Assembly (NCBI RefSeq): GCF_004798965.1
Contig: NZ_SDSD01000001.1
Location: 62,001 to 126,000 of the forward strand
DNA: 64,000 nucleotides
Reading direction: 5' to 3'
Source: Onishia niordana
Lineage (GTDB): Bacteria; Pseudomonadota; Gammaproteobacteria; Pseudomonadales; Halomonadaceae
This document shows positions 18,739-28,293 of the stretch, piece by piece (within the stretch, counting starts at the first letter, position 1; each line of letters starts with the position of its first letter). The notes under the pieces were generated by a model. The model was not told the DNA's origin. It saw only the letters and a program-made list of their open reading frames with translations, and made no database searches. The position numbers and the translations under genes are program-made.

Positions 18739-19158
18739 TCAGGTCGCGAACAACTGCCCGTCGATATCGCGAAAGGCCTTGAATTCCAGTGCATTACCAC
18801 TGGGATCATAGAAAAATAGGGTCGCCTGTTCGCCCGGTTGGCCCTGAAAGCGCACATAGGGCTCGATCTCGAAGCGCACCCCGGCCTCAGTAAGGCGATC
18901 GACCAGCGCCTCCCAGTCACTCATCTCGAGAACCACACCAAAATGCGGCACCGGCACGCCATGGCCGTCTACCGCATTATGGTGGTGCTGTGGGGCCATA
19001 TCGGGATTCAGGTGACAGACAAACTGATGGCCAAAGAGATTAAAATCGATCCAGGTGTCACTTGAGCGACCCAGCGGGCAACCCAATAATTCGCTATAGA
19101 AGCCACGTGCCTCGTCGAGATCGCGCACCTGCACAGCTAGGTGAAATGGGGTCAACAT
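18739..19158 (-). CDS. VOC-superfamily (glyoxalase/dioxygenase-fold) protein
   Basis: A 139-aa vicinal-oxygen-chelate protein of two paired beta-alpha-beta-beta-beta units. The N-terminus [22 protein letters not shown] carries the first metal-ligand His. [15 protein letters not shown] carries the Glu near the C-terminus, and [12 protein letters not shown] is the central His strand. Members include dioxygenases, glyoxalases and fosfomycin-resistance enzymes; I cannot choose among them. ATG 19158 has AGGAG about 9 nt upstream. It is 22 bp downstream of yegS and likely in the same transcript. Confidence 0.8.
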   Translation of the reverse strand: MLTPFHLAVQVRDLDEARGFYSELLGCPLGRSSDTWIDFNLFGHQFVCHLNPDMAPQHHHNAVDGHGVPVPHFGVVLEMSDWEALVDRLTEAGVRFEIEPYVRFQGQPGEQATLFFYDPSGNALEFKAFRDIDGQLFAT

Positions 19159-19180
19159 CGAACATCGCTCCTGATGATCA

Positions 19181-20110
19181 TCACGATTTTGGTACAGCAC
19201 TGTCTAACAATTGGCACGCTTCAGGGGCCAGCAGATCGATCGCATGATGCTCAAGGCTCACGTTCAGCTGCGTCATGCGATGCGGCTCACCGTCCAAGGT
19301 CAGCGGTAATGGCTGGTCAGCTGTTACCCGGACCTGATCAGTTTGCCAGTATTCGACATACTCTCCACTCGCCGGCAGCCGCCTGAGTTCGGCAAGCATC
19401 TGTCGCATACCCGAAAGCGAAGAGAACTGCCTAACCGTCAGCACCTCCAGCAGCCCATCATCGAGATGCGCCAGCGGGCTAAGACGCTGCCCACCACCAG
19501 CCTGGGCACCATTGCCAATCGCCAGCAGGAAGAGTTCACGACGCCCCTCACCTTCCGGCCATTCGAGATTGGCCGGACAGGCATGAAAGCGCCGAGCCTT
19601 GAGAGCCCCCATCAGCGAATAGGCACCGCCGCCTAGCAAGCGCTTGAGTGTTTTGGGTGTCGAGGCGGTAATCTCGGCGCCAAAGCCAGCCGACAACATA
19701 TTGAGGAAATAGTGATCACCAACGTTCAGTACATCCACCGCACGCAAGGACGCATTGAGCGCCAGATTCATCGCCTCACTCAGGTCATCAGGGATCCCCA
19801 GACCTGTCGCCAGGTCATTGGCCGTCCCCATCGGCAAGACGCCCAGGGCGGGCCGATCTTCTCGCGACAATCGCATAAGGCCATTAACTGCTTCATTGAC
19901 GGTGCCATCACCACCAGCGACGATAAGTCGAGCGACGCCGTCCTTACCTGCCTGTTCTGCAAGCCTTACCGCATCTCCAGCCTCCCAGGTGACCGTCACC
20001 TCGAGCCGGGAACCTTTCGCGCGCGTGGCTTCCACAACCTCACGCAGGGCTGGCGAGTGAGCCGATTTGCCGTTTACCAGCAAGCGTAGCATTGAGCAGT
20101 CAGAATTCAT
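19181..20110 (-). CDS. yegS: Lipid kinase YegS (diacylglycerol kinase catalytic domain)
   Basis: A 309-aa DAGK-family kinase that phosphorylates lipids such as phosphatidylglycerol in vitro in E. coli. The nucleotide-binding signature is [19 protein letters not shown], followed by [25 protein letters not shown] and [29 protein letters not shown] sits near the C-terminus. These align well with my memory of E. coli YegS (299 aa). I chose ATG 20110; ATG 20092 is also possible, while the 397-aa frame from 20374 is an unlikely extension over the divergent promoter. It diverges from the CPA2 antiporter. Confidence 0.88.
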   Translation of the reverse strand: MNSDCSMLRLLVNGKSAHSPALREVVEATRAKGSRLEVTVTWEAGDAVRLAEQAGKDGVARLIVAGGDGTVNEAVNGLMRLSREDRPALGVLPMGTANDLATGLGIPDDLSEAMNLALNASLRAVDVLNVGDHYFLNMLSAGFGAEITASTPKTLKRLLGGGAYSLMGALKARRFHACPANLEWPEGEGRRELFLLAIGNGAQAGGGQRLSPLAHLDDGLLEVLTVRQFSSLSGMRQMLAELRRLPASGEYVEYWQTDQVRVTADQPLPLTLDGEPHRMTQLNVSLEHHAIDLLAPEACQLLDSAVPKS

Positions 20111-20267
20111 GGTTGTTATCTTACACCGTTGGACCGGGTGTCGGCGACGCATGGCCAGCCTAAAAGCTTGGCAACGGCCAACCAATAAGAAACCATAATA
20201 CATCGACAATCGTAACCGGGCAGAGCAATACTCCGGTCGAACAAGGACGTACAGACGAGGAGACATC

Positions 20268-21869
20268 ATGATCGAGCCGGCTTTCTTGCTGGTCGCATTC
20301 CTGGGCGGCGTTTGCGCTATTGCGCTTAGGCTTCCGCCACTGGTCGGCTTTCTTGCTGGGGGCTTTGTACTCAATGCGCTGGGCTACGAAGAGACCCCAT
20401 TACTGAGCACGCTGGCCAACATTGGCGTAACGCTGCTTTTGTTCACCATTGGGCTCAAACTCGATGTCCGAACTCTGCTGCGCCGCGAGGTATGGGCCGG
20501 GGCCTCGTTCCACCTGATAGTCTCGAGCCTGGTGCTGGGCGTGGCACTAGGCCTGTTCGGGCTGGCGGGCTTCGCACTCCTCGACGATGTGCCCTGGCAA
20601 ACGATGGCGCTGCTGGGTTTCGCCCTATCGTTCTCGAGTACCGTCTTTGTGATCAAGGTGCTGGACAAACGCAGCGAAACCCAGACCGCCTATGGCCGTC
20701 TGGCGATCGGTGTGCTGATCATGCAGGACATCTTCGCGGTGGTGTTCCTGACCGCATCCACAGGCGAGCTTCCAAGCCCCTGGGCGTTGTTGTTGCTGTT
20801 ATTGATTCCTGCCGCCCCACTGCTGCAGAAGCTTCTCGACCGCATGGGTCATGGCGAGATGCAGATGTTGTGCGGCATGCTGATGGCGCTGGTACTGGGT
20901 TATGGCCTCTTTGATGCTGTCGGCATCAAGGGCGATTTGGGGGCACTGATCGTGGGCCTGCTACTGGCCCCCCACCCGGCCGCTCAGAACTTGGCGCGTT
21001 CGATGTTCAGCCTCAAGGAACTGTTGCTGGTCGGCTTCTTCCTGACCATTGGCCTCACCGCCATGCCCGATGCAGAAATGCTGGGCCTGGCCTTGCTGCT
21101 GGTCGCCGTGGTGCCCCTTAAGGCGATGCTCTATCAGCTGATCTTCATGGCCTTTCGCCTGCGTCTGCGCACCTCGGTCCTGGCATCGCTGGGTCTCGCC
21201 AACTATTCCGAGTTCGGACTCATCGTCGGCGCACTGGCAGCCGGTCAGGGCTGGATTGACGATAAGTGGCTGGTGGTCATGTCACTGTCGGTCGCGATCA
21301 GCTTCGTCCTCTCTTCCCTACTCAACAATTCAAGCGAGACGCTCTACCGGCGTTTCTCCAACCTGTTACCGGCGCGCATGACCGACGAGCTCGACGCAGT
21401 AGAACGCTCTATCGAGGTAGGCAATGCCGAAGCCGTGGTCATGGGCATGGGGCGCATAGGGCGCAGCACCTACAAACGGCTGCAGAAACAATATGGTCTC
21501 ACTGTACTTGGCATCGACAGCAACCCGCACAGCGTGAAGCGACTGAAAGACCAGGGCTACAACCTATTGGAAGGTGACGCGCTGGATTCGGACTTTTGGG
21601 ACAAGCTGATGATGTCCCCCACCCTGAAGTTGGTGGTGCTGGCCATGCCACACCATGCGGGTAACCTCTTTGCTCTCAAACAACTCCACGACCGTGAGGA
21701 ATTCAAGGGACAGATCACCGCTATCGTCGAGTACCCTGACGAGATCAAACCGATTCAGGCGCTGGGGGCCAACGCGGTCTATCACATCTACGATGAGGCT
21801 GGCCGAGCCCTGGCCGATAGCGCGGCCAAGGAAGCAGGCTTGGTCACAGACGTCGATCAGCTAGGCTGA
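20268..21869 (+). CDS. CPA2-family cation:proton antiporter with RCK_N domain
   Basis: A 533-aa inner-membrane transporter. About 10-12 helices form the Na/H-exchanger-like fold. The signature LGFALSFSSTVFVIKVLDKR is followed by GRLAIGVLIMQDIFAV, with the conserved Asp of the transport site. A C-terminal cytosolic RCK_N (TrkA-N) Rossmann domain reads AVVMGMGRIGRSTYKRLQKQ, LGIDSNPHSVKRLKDQGY and GDALDSDFW, for nucleotide-gated control. It resembles the YbaL/KefB group that moves K+ or Na+ against H+, which is plausible for a halophile. ATG 20268 follows GAGGAGACATC. Confidence 0.88.
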   Translation: MIEPAFLLVAFLGGVCAIALRLPPLVGFLAGGFVLNALGYEETPLLSTLANIGVTLLLFTIGLKLDVRTLLRREVWAGASFHLIVSSLVLGVALGLFGLAGFALLDDVPWQTMALLGFALSFSSTVFVIKVLDKRSETQTAYGRLAIGVLIMQDIFAVVFLTASTGELPSPWALLLLLLIPAAPLLQKLLDRMGHGEMQMLCGMLMALVLGYGLFDAVGIKGDLGALIVGLLLAPHPAAQNLARSMFSLKELLLVGFFLTIGLTAMPDAEMLGLALLLVAVVPLKAMLYQLIFMAFRLRLRTSVLASLGLANYSEFGLIVGALAAGQGWIDDKWLVVMSLSVAISFVLSSLLNNSSETLYRRFSNLLPARMTDELDAVERSIEVGNAEAVVMGMGRIGRSTYKRLQKQYGLTVLGIDSNPHSVKRLKDQGYNLLEGDALDSDFWDKLMMSPTLKLVVLAMPHHAGNLFALKQLHDREEFKGQITAIVEYPDEIKPIQALGANAVYHIYDEAGRALADSAAKEAGLVTDVDQLG

Positions 21870-21941
21870 CGTAAACAGGTCATGGCGCACTGCGCTACTC
21901 GCACTGATCCCTGAGCTCGCATCCGTGAGTGCGCACAAAAA

Positions 21942-21968
21942 AAGGGCCGCCCTATGAGGGCGGCCCTT
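21942..21968. terminator. Bidirectional terminator between the antiporter gene and pepN
   Basis: An 11-bp perfect stem (AAGGGCCGCCC/GGGCGGCCCTT, loop TATGA), flanked by A7 on the left and CTTGCTTCTT on the right. It serves the plus-strand antiporter gene and probably also the converging pepN transcript. Confidence 0.85.
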
Positions 21969-22067
21969 CTTGCTTCTTGAAGAGCGCCAGTACTCGCTAT
22001 CCGGCGGGCCTTGATACGCAGCTAGACGCCAAGGCACACCGCCAATGAGGCATCGGCGCTCGATGCC

Positions 22068-24707
22068 TCAAGTAGCCAGCGCCTTTTCGACCACTTCATA
22101 GACATTGGGCGAGAGCTCCTCTGCGCGGATGCGCTCAAGCTCGGTCTTCATCAATGCCTGACGAGTCTCGTCGAAACGCTGCCAGCGGGTCAGCGGCGTG
22201 ATCAGGCGCGCGGCGATTTCCGGGTTGAGGCGGTTGAGCTCGATCACCACGTCGGCCAGCAACTTGTAGCCCTCGCCATCAATGCGGTGGAAGTTGACCC
22301 GGTTGCTGGCGAAGGCGCCGATCAGGGCACGCACCTTGTTGGGGTTCTTCAGCGAGAATTTCGGATGCTCCATAAGGAACTTGACGCGCTCCAGAGCATC
22401 AGCCTGAGGCCGTGTGACCTGCAGGCTGAACCACTGATCCATCACCAGTGGATCACGGGCCCACTTCTCGCCGAAGGCGCGCAGTGCCGGGTCGGCCAAG
22501 TCGCTGCGCGTGCTATGCGTCAGCAGTGTCAGCGCCGTGCGCACATCGGTCATATTGTGATCGGCGTCGAACTGCGCCTGAGCAAGCGCCAAGGCTTCCT
22601 CGTCCTCAATGGCCACAAGGTAGGACAGTGCCACGTTCTTGAGGCTGCGCGCGGCAATCTGCTCGGGCTCCGGCGCATAGGGCACGTCAAGCTGGTTGGC
22701 ACGATACACCGCCATGAACTCGTCACGCAGTGCTAGCGCCAGCGACTGCTTGACGAAGGTGCGGGCCGAATGAATGGCATCGACATCGACCATCGGCTGC
22801 TGCTCGGCGATATAGGCTTCCGAGGGCAGCGTCAGCATCTCGGCGAGCACGGCTTTATCGTCGGTCTCGCTGGTCAGCAGCATGCGGAAGGCATCGGTGA
22901 CGCGGACATCCATGACCTTTTCGACACCGTTGCGATGCGCGGCGATCAGGTCGTCGAGTGCCAGCATCGCTAGCCGCTGACCGGCATCCCAGCGGTTGAA
23001 TCCGTCGGAATCATGCTGCAGCAGGAAGGCCAGTTCTTCACGGCTGTACGGATAGCGGAGCTTGACCGGCGCCGAGAAACCGCGCAGCAGCGAGGGCACC
23101 GGCGCCTCGGCCAGGTCGGTAAAGACGAAATGCTGCTCAGACTCACGCAGGTGGATCACGGTGTCAGTTCCCACCGACTCGCCGTCGAGGGTCATCTTGA
23201 GGTCTTGGCCGGACTTGGTACCGACCAACCCCATGCGGATCGGAATATGCAGCGCCACCTTATCCGGCTGCCCCGGGGTCGGCGCAGTGCGCTGGCGAAG
23301 CGTCAGGTGGTACTCGGACTTGGCATAATCGTACTCACCATGGGCATCGATCTCTGGTGTCCCGGCTTGGGAATACCAGTGCATGAACTGTGACAGATCC
23401 AGGCCCGACACCTCGCTCATGCAGCCGACGAAGTCCTCAATGGTGGCGGCCTGACCGTCGAGGCGCTCGAAATACAGATCCGAGCCGCGGCGGAAAAGCT
23501 CCCAGCCCAGCAGGTTTTGCAGCATGCGAACCACTTCTGCGCCCTTCTCATAGATGGTCAGGGTGTAGAAGTTGCCGATCTCGATGTAGTGATCCGGACG
23601 AATCGGATGAGCGGTCGGCCCGGCATCTTCGGCGAACTGAGCGGTACGGAACATCGAGACATCCTCGATGCGCTTGACCGGCGCCGAATTGGTATCCGCC
23701 GAGAAGCTCTGGTCACGAAAGACCGTGAAGCCTTCCTTGAGCGACAGCTGGAACCAGTCGCGGCAGGTCACTCGGTTACCCGACCAGTTGTGGAAGTACT
23801 CATGGGCGACGATGCTCTCGACGCGCTGGAACGCCGCATCGGTGGCAGTATGCGGATGGGTCAGCACCGCTGCCGAGTTGAAGATGTTGAGCCCCTTGTT
23901 CTCCATGGCGCCCATGTTGAAGTCATTGACGGCCACGATCATGAACAGATCAAGGTCGTACTCGCGCCCATAGGTCTCTTCATCCCACTTCATGGCGCGC
24001 TTCAACGACGCCATGGCGTGATCGGTCTTGGAAAGGTTCTCTTCTTCGACCCATACCTGCAGGGTGACATCTCGACCGCTGTGGGTGGTGAAGTGATCCT
24101 CGACCTTCTTCAGGTCACCGGCCACCAGGGCAAATAGATAGCAAGGCTTGGGGTGCGGATCTTCCCAGGTCACGAAGTGACGTCCACCGGGGAGTTCGCC
24201 GGATTCCACCGGGTTACCGTTGGACAGCAGTACCGGAGACGACTCCTGATCCCCAATCACCGTGGTCGAGAACGTCGCCATCACATCCGGGCGGTCCGGG
24301 TAGAAGGTGATCCGTCGAAAGCCTTCCGCCTCGCACTGAGTGCAGAACATGCCATTGGACTGGTAGAGGCCTGCCAGTGCGGTGTTTCCCGCCGGATTGA
24401 TCTCGACTTCAGTGTCGAGGTGGAAGCGCGCCGGCACACGATGGATAGTCAGGAAGTCATCGTCTTGCACGTACTCATCAGCGTCGAGGTCCTGACCGTC
24501 GATAGCAATACGCTTCAGGTCAAGCTGTTCGCCATTGAGAACCATCGGCTGCTCAACCGCATCCTGATGAGCGGGATGACGTTCCACATGCAGACGAGCG
24601 GTGACACGGGTCGCCGTCGGCGCCAAGTCGAACTTCAGCTCGGTATGCGTAACGCGATAGGCGGGTGGTTGATAATCATGCAGGTAGGTCGGCTGCATTG
24701 CAGACAT
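22068..24707 (-). CDS. pepN: Aminopeptidase N (PepN)
   Basis: An 879-aa M1-family zinc aminopeptidase of the cytosol that removes N-terminal residues during protein turnover. The substrate-binding exopeptidase motif GAMEN (residues about 266-270) precedes the zinc motif HEYFH (His302, Glu303, His306), with the third ligand Glu325 in LSLKEGFTV. The full gammaproteobacterial length is present (E. coli 870). I take ATG 24707, nine nt after AGGAG, over the TTG one codon upstream. The neighbouring DUF454 gene starts about 500 bp upstream on the same strand and ends 58 bp from pepN. Confidence 0.97.
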   Translation of the reverse strand: MSAMQPTYLHDYQPPAYRVTHTELKFDLAPTATRVTARLHVERHPAHQDAVEQPMVLNGEQLDLKRIAIDGQDLDADEYVQDDDFLTIHRVPARFHLDTEVEINPAGNTALAGLYQSNGMFCTQCEAEGFRRITFYPDRPDVMATFSTTVIGDQESSPVLLSNGNPVESGELPGGRHFVTWEDPHPKPCYLFALVAGDLKKVEDHFTTHSGRDVTLQVWVEEENLSKTDHAMASLKRAMKWDEETYGREYDLDLFMIVAVNDFNMGAMENKGLNIFNSAAVLTHPHTATDAAFQRVESIVAHEYFHNWSGNRVTCRDWFQLSLKEGFTVFRDQSFSADTNSAPVKRIEDVSMFRTAQFAEDAGPTAHPIRPDHYIEIGNFYTLTIYEKGAEVVRMLQNLLGWELFRRGSDLYFERLDGQAATIEDFVGCMSEVSGLDLSQFMHWYSQAGTPEIDAHGEYDYAKSEYHLTLRQRTAPTPGQPDKVALHIPIRMGLVGTKSGQDLKMTLDGESVGTDTVIHLRESEQHFVFTDLAEAPVPSLLRGFSAPVKLRYPYSREELAFLLQHDSDGFNRWDAGQRLAMLALDDLIAAHRNGVEKVMDVRVTDAFRMLLTSETDDKAVLAEMLTLPSEAYIAEQQPMVDVDAIHSARTFVKQSLALALRDEFMAVYRANQLDVPYAPEPEQIAARSLKNVALSYLVAIEDEEALALAQAQFDADHNMTDVRTALTLLTHSTRSDLADPALRAFGEKWARDPLVMDQWFSLQVTRPQADALERVKFLMEHPKFSLKNPNKVRALIGAFASNRVNFHRIDGEGYKLLADVVIELNRLNPEIAARLITPLTRWQRFDETRQALMKTELERIRAEELSPNVYEVVEKALAT

Positions 24708-24765
24708 CAAGGAAGGCTCCTGTTCTGAAATCGCCGATCATTGTACGGCGCCAGTGGCAGCCATC

Positions 24766-25212
24766 TCAAAGTCGGCGCTGAAACGAGTTCATGGCTCGGG
24801 GCGATAAAGTCTGGGAGGTAAAGGTAAAGGTCGGGAAGGCACGTGGCTCGGGGCGCGTGACGATCCAGGCCGCGATGCCCATAAGCAACACGATAACGGC
24901 CAGCTTGACGATCGGTGACATCGGACTAAGTGCCAACATCCCCATAGACAGGCCCAGCATCAACACAGCCAGGCGCTTGGCATGACGGGGAATCGCCCGC
25001 TCCCGCTCCCAGGCCGCCAGTGGCGGACCAAAGCGTGGATGTTGCCGAATCCAGGCGGCGAAACGCGGCGAACTCTTGGAAGCCGCCCACACCGCCACCA
25101 GCATGAAGCAGGTGGTGGGCATCAGCGGCAGAAAGGCGCCGACCACCCCGAGCGCAAAGCTCACCAACGCCAGCAGGCGGTAGGCGGTGCGGGTCGCGGT
25201 GGTTCGAAGCAT
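24766..25212 (-). CDS. DUF454 (YbaN-like) inner-membrane protein
   Basis: A 148-aa protein matching YbaN/DUF454. FALGVVGAFLPLMPTTCFMLVAVWA forms the first hydrophobic pair, with the conserved GxxLPxLPTTxF pattern. SSPRFAAWIRQHPRFGPPL and a second pair of membrane helices (AVLMLGLSMGMLAL, VKLAVIVLLMGIAAW) follow. No biochemical function is established for the family. ATG 25212 follows CAGGAGAGCGGAC; the frame from 25287 adds residues without homologous character. Confidence 0.85.
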   Translation of the reverse strand: MLRTTATRTAYRLLALVSFALGVVGAFLPLMPTTCFMLVAVWAASKSSPRFAAWIRQHPRFGPPLAAWERERAIPRHAKRLAVLMLGLSMGMLALSPMSPIVKLAVIVLLMGIAAWIVTRPEPRAFPTFTFTSQTLSPRAMNSFQRRL

Positions 25213-25401
25213 GTCCGCTCTCCTGATGACGACGGCATCTTGCTTAAGCTTAGCATCCATCAGGGGATTGAACCTGATTGAGGCCATGAACGGAAATCGC
25301 TTTGTACTATCTGGTATCTAGTATCGCTCAATAACGCGCCATCATAGTCGGCATCCTGCTCCTACTCACTCAGACACGCTCATGATGGCGAGATGACTCG
25401 A

Positions 25402-25887
25402 TCAATCGCGGAAGTTATCGTACTGCAGCGCCAAGTCCGGCCCCTGTTCACTCTTGAGCAGGGCGATGGCCTGTTGCAAGTCGTCACGCTTCTTACCTGT
25501 CACACGCACCTTGTCGCCCTGGATCTGAGACTGAACCTTGAGCTTGGCATCCTTGATCTGCTTGACGATCGCTTTACAGTCCGCCTGCTCAAGCCCCTGT
25601 TTCAGTTTGACATCCTGACGAGCCTTGACGCCACTGAGCTCCGGGTCCTGCTCTTCCATGCAGCGAGCATCGATACCACGGGCGATCAGTTTCGTCCGCA
25701 GGACATCAATCATCTGCTTGAGCTGGAAATCGGCATCGGCCTCGAGCGAGACAGTATCGTCATTGAGGGTGAAGCTGGCATCGACACCCCGAAAATCGAA
25801 ACGTGTCGTTACTTCACGATTGGCCTGATCCACGGCATTCATGGCTTCGTGCTTGTCAAATTCTGAGACGATATCGAAGGAGGGCAT
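25402..25887 (-). CDS. yajQ: YajQ-family nucleotide (cyclic-di-GMP)-binding protein
   Basis: A 161-aa protein of the UPF0234/YajQ family. MPSFDIVSEFDKHEAMNAVDQ opens it, followed by TRFDFRGVDASF, the linker region and a C-terminal KVRVTGKKRDDLQQAIALL. Two ferredoxin-like folds are expected. Xanthomonas and Pseudomonas homologues bind cyclic-di-GMP and a LysR partner. The translational start is decided by conservation and GAAGGAGG-like spacing before ATG 25887, not by the 243-codon open frame that runs to 26133. Confidence 0.93.
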   Translation of the reverse strand: MPSFDIVSEFDKHEAMNAVDQANREVTTRFDFRGVDASFTLNDDTVSLEADADFQLKQMIDVLRTKLIARGIDARCMEEQDPELSGVKARQDVKLKQGLEQADCKAIVKQIKDAKLKVQSQIQGDKVRVTGKKRDDLQQAIALLKSEQGPDLALQYDNFRD

Positions 25888-25972
25888 GAGACAGTCCTGA
25901 CGAAGAGGGTAAAGGAATGCGATTCTAGAGCACAGTGCCGGGCTTTTCACCCGTCTCGACCACCCTTTGGCG

Positions 25973-26455
25973 TCAACCGCTGGCCACTTGCGCCGTATCG
26001 GAGGCGAAAAGCGCCTTCTCCATCTGCCAGGCGGCACAGCCATCCGCATAGTAATCGTCGAGCCAACGCCGCAACCCGAAGCCCATGCGCCGGTAAAGGG
26101 CCCTGGCACGCCGGTTATCGGCGCGCACTTCAAGGGTCAGCCACTCACAGTCCCGTTCGCGCGCCTCACCCTCAAGTGTATCAAGCAGTCGCCGCCCGAC
26201 TCCCTGGCCCTGGTTATCCGGATGCACGCAGAAGGAATAGAGCCTGGCCGCGCGACTATTGCGACGCAGCAGCAAGGTCGCATAGCCGACCAAACACTTG
26301 GCGTCATTCTCGGCCACCCAGGTGACGGCATGAGCGCGTTTGAGCAGATGTGCCAGCTGACGGCGATTGAAGTGGTCGGTGGCGAAACAGCATTGTTCGA
26401 GCTGGCAAAGCGCTGCGAGATCACTCGGCTGAGCCGGGCGCAACAGGGCGGTCAT
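25973..26455 (-). CDS. GNAT N-acetyltransferase (RimI-like)
   Basis: A 160-aa single-domain GNAT enzyme. LRPAQPSDLAALCQLEQCCF is the N-terminal helix, and LYSFCVHPDNQGQGVGRRLL contains the acetyl-CoA-binding [RQ]xxGx[GA] loop (QGQGVG). LEVRADNRRARALYRRMGF is the C-terminal motif B. It resembles RimI-type protein N-alpha-acetyltransferases, but the acceptor is unknown. ATG 26455 is preferred over 26527 because the domain begins at once. It is divergent from, and shares a roughly 170-bp promoter region with, the RLAN/ATP-grasp ligase gene. Such ligases are reported near GNAT genes, so a functional link is possible. Confidence 0.82.
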   Translation of the reverse strand: MTALLRPAQPSDLAALCQLEQCCFATDHFNRRQLAHLLKRAHAVTWVAENDAKCLVGYATLLLRRNSRAARLYSFCVHPDNQGQGVGRRLLDTLEGEARERDCEWLTLEVRADNRRARALYRRMGFGLRRWLDDYYADGCAAWQMEKALFASDTAQVASG

Positions 26456-26626
26456 GACGTGGAGCACCTTAGGTATGTGAGAGGAATTCTGCGATGCATG
26501 TAACCCAATGTCACCGCCTGGGATCATGAATTTATTTCACCATACCTGCATATTGTCTTGACCCTCCTGCACGCGCATGCTGACCCTCGATCACTGCCCC
26601 AGGCCACGCTCAAGGAGAGCCTGTCC

Positions 26627-28129
26627 ATGCCCCTGCAAATCGTCGTCGACCGCCTCACTGACTGGCGCCCTTACTTTCCAACCGAAGACCTGATTACCGC
26701 CGACGATTACGTGGCCGAGACGCGGCCGGCCCAGAACCTGGAGAAAGAAAAGGAACAGGATGCAGCTACCCACGTCATCAACCTGTCCGGTGATCTCGCG
26801 TACCTGGAGAGTGGCTACTATGTCTCACTGCTCGCCCAGGCACGTGGCCAGCGCGTACTGCCCAGTGTCGAGACCCTCAATCAACTGTCGCGCAAGGCAC
26901 TGGTGGATCTGCAACTCGATGCTCTGAATACCTTGCTCAATGATCTCGCTCGACGTGGCTCGTTGCCCGGGAGCAGTGTCACCTTGCGCGTCATGTTCGG
27001 CGAGTGCCTCGAGCCGGCCTTGTCCAAGCTGGCCCGCCGACTCTTCGAACGCTTGCCCTGCCCGCTGCTCGAGGCTCACTTCACGCGTCGCCAGGACATA
27101 TGGCGGCTGTCACGCCTCAAGCCCCTGCGACTTACCGCGCTCACACAAGACGAGCAGGACCTGTTCGCCAATGCCTTGAACCGACACTCGCGCAAGGTCT
27201 GGCGAAGCCCCAAGGCACGCAAGCGTTATCGTTTCGACCTGGCCATGCTGGTCGATCCAAAGGAAGCCCTACCCCCAAGTAACCGCGGCGCCCTCAAGGA
27301 ATTCATACGCGCCGGTCGCAAGCTGGGCATCGATGTTTCATTGATTACCAAGCGTGACATGGGCCGTCTGGCTGAGTTCGATGGGCTTTTCATCCGCGAA
27401 ACCACGAGCCTGGATCATCACACCTATCGCATGGCCCGTCGCGCCGAGCATGAGGGGCTGGTGGTCATTGACGACCCCAGGTCCATCCTGCGCTGCACCA
27501 ACAAGGTGTACCTGCATACATTGCTGCGCACGCGCGGCATAGCGGCTCCAGAAGGCATACTGCTGCACCGCCATGACCTGCCGCGGCTGGCCGAAAAAGC
27601 GGCGGGACTCCATTTCCCCATGGTGCTCAAGATCCCTGACGGTTCCTTCTCACGGGGCATCGTCAAGATCGCCTCCGCCGACGCGTTATTGACCGAAGCT
27701 GAGCGGCTGTTCAGTTCGTCGGCCCTGTTGTTGCTTCAGGAATGGCTGCCCACTGACTTCGACTGGCGGATCGGCGTGCTCGACGGCCAACCGCTGTTCG
27801 CCAGCCGCTACTATATGGCTCGCGGCCACTGGCAGATTTATGACCATTCCAAGGGCAAGACCAGAAGCGGCGGGTTCAGCACCCACGCGCCCGAGGACGT
27901 CCCCGCGACCGTCGTCAGAACAGCCCTCAAGGCGACTCGCCTGATCGGCAATGGTCTCTATGGCGTCGACCTGAAACAGATCGGTGACCGGGTGGTGGTG
28001 ATCGAGATCAACGATAACCCCAACATCGACACCGGCGTGGAAGATGCCCTGCTGGGGCGGGCACTCTACACGCGTATCCTCGAGGTATTTCTCGAGCGCA
28101 TGGAGGCTAATCGCCGACTCGGTGGCTAA
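26627..28129 (+). CDS. RimK-like ATP-grasp ligase with N-terminal RLAN domain
   Basis: A 500-aa protein. The N-terminal roughly 170 residues (LQIVVDRLTDWRPYFPTEDL, NLSGDLAYLESGYYVSLLAQ) match what I recall of the RLAN domain found only with this type of ATP-grasp. The C-terminal ATP-grasp core has LRCTNKVYLHTLLRTRGIAA, FPMVLKIPDGSFSRGIVKI and LLQEWLPTDFDWRIGVLDG. It ends with the metal ligands in GVDLK and VIEINDNPN. Such enzymes form amide or peptide bonds from a carboxylate and ATP. The amino substrate is unknown. ATG 26627 follows AAGGAG by 9 nt. It is distinct from the classical rimK at the right end of the window. Confidence 0.85.
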   Translation: MPLQIVVDRLTDWRPYFPTEDLITADDYVAETRPAQNLEKEKEQDAATHVINLSGDLAYLESGYYVSLLAQARGQRVLPSVETLNQLSRKALVDLQLDALNTLLNDLARRGSLPGSSVTLRVMFGECLEPALSKLARRLFERLPCPLLEAHFTRRQDIWRLSRLKPLRLTALTQDEQDLFANALNRHSRKVWRSPKARKRYRFDLAMLVDPKEALPPSNRGALKEFIRAGRKLGIDVSLITKRDMGRLAEFDGLFIRETTSLDHHTYRMARRAEHEGLVVIDDPRSILRCTNKVYLHTLLRTRGIAAPEGILLHRHDLPRLAEKAAGLHFPMVLKIPDGSFSRGIVKIASADALLTEAERLFSSSALLLLQEWLPTDFDWRIGVLDGQPLFASRYYMARGHWQIYDHSKGKTRSGGFSTHAPEDVPATVVRTALKATRLIGNGLYGVDLKQIGDRVVVIEINDNPNIDTGVEDALLGRALYTRILEVFLERMEANRRLGG

Positions 28130-28173
28130 GGCGTCGACTGCTAGGATGAGCGGCTCAGGCAATCACTGCCCTC

Positions 28174-28264
28174 AAGTACTGCTTCTAAGTACTGCTTCTC
28201 AGTACTGCTTCTAAGTACTGCTTCTAAGTACTGCTTATAAGTACTGCTTATAAGTACTGCCCCT
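28174..28264. repeat. 13-bp intergenic tandem repeat, seven copies
   Basis: Seven head-to-tail copies of AAGTACTGCTTCT: three exact, one with C for the first A, two ending TTAT and the last ending CCCCT. A decayed copy precedes them at 28161-28173. Each unit contains the palindrome AGTACT. The array fills most of the gap between the ATP-grasp gene and the next plus-strand gene. It is too short and unspaced to be a CRISPR. Confidence 0.95.
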
Positions 28265-28293
28265 AGGCACGACTCGATCAAGGACCGCCCCAG

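Noticed and set aside
28174..28264. Possible CRISPR array
   Set aside because: Direct repeats are only 13 bp and contiguous, with no spacers and no cas genes in the window.
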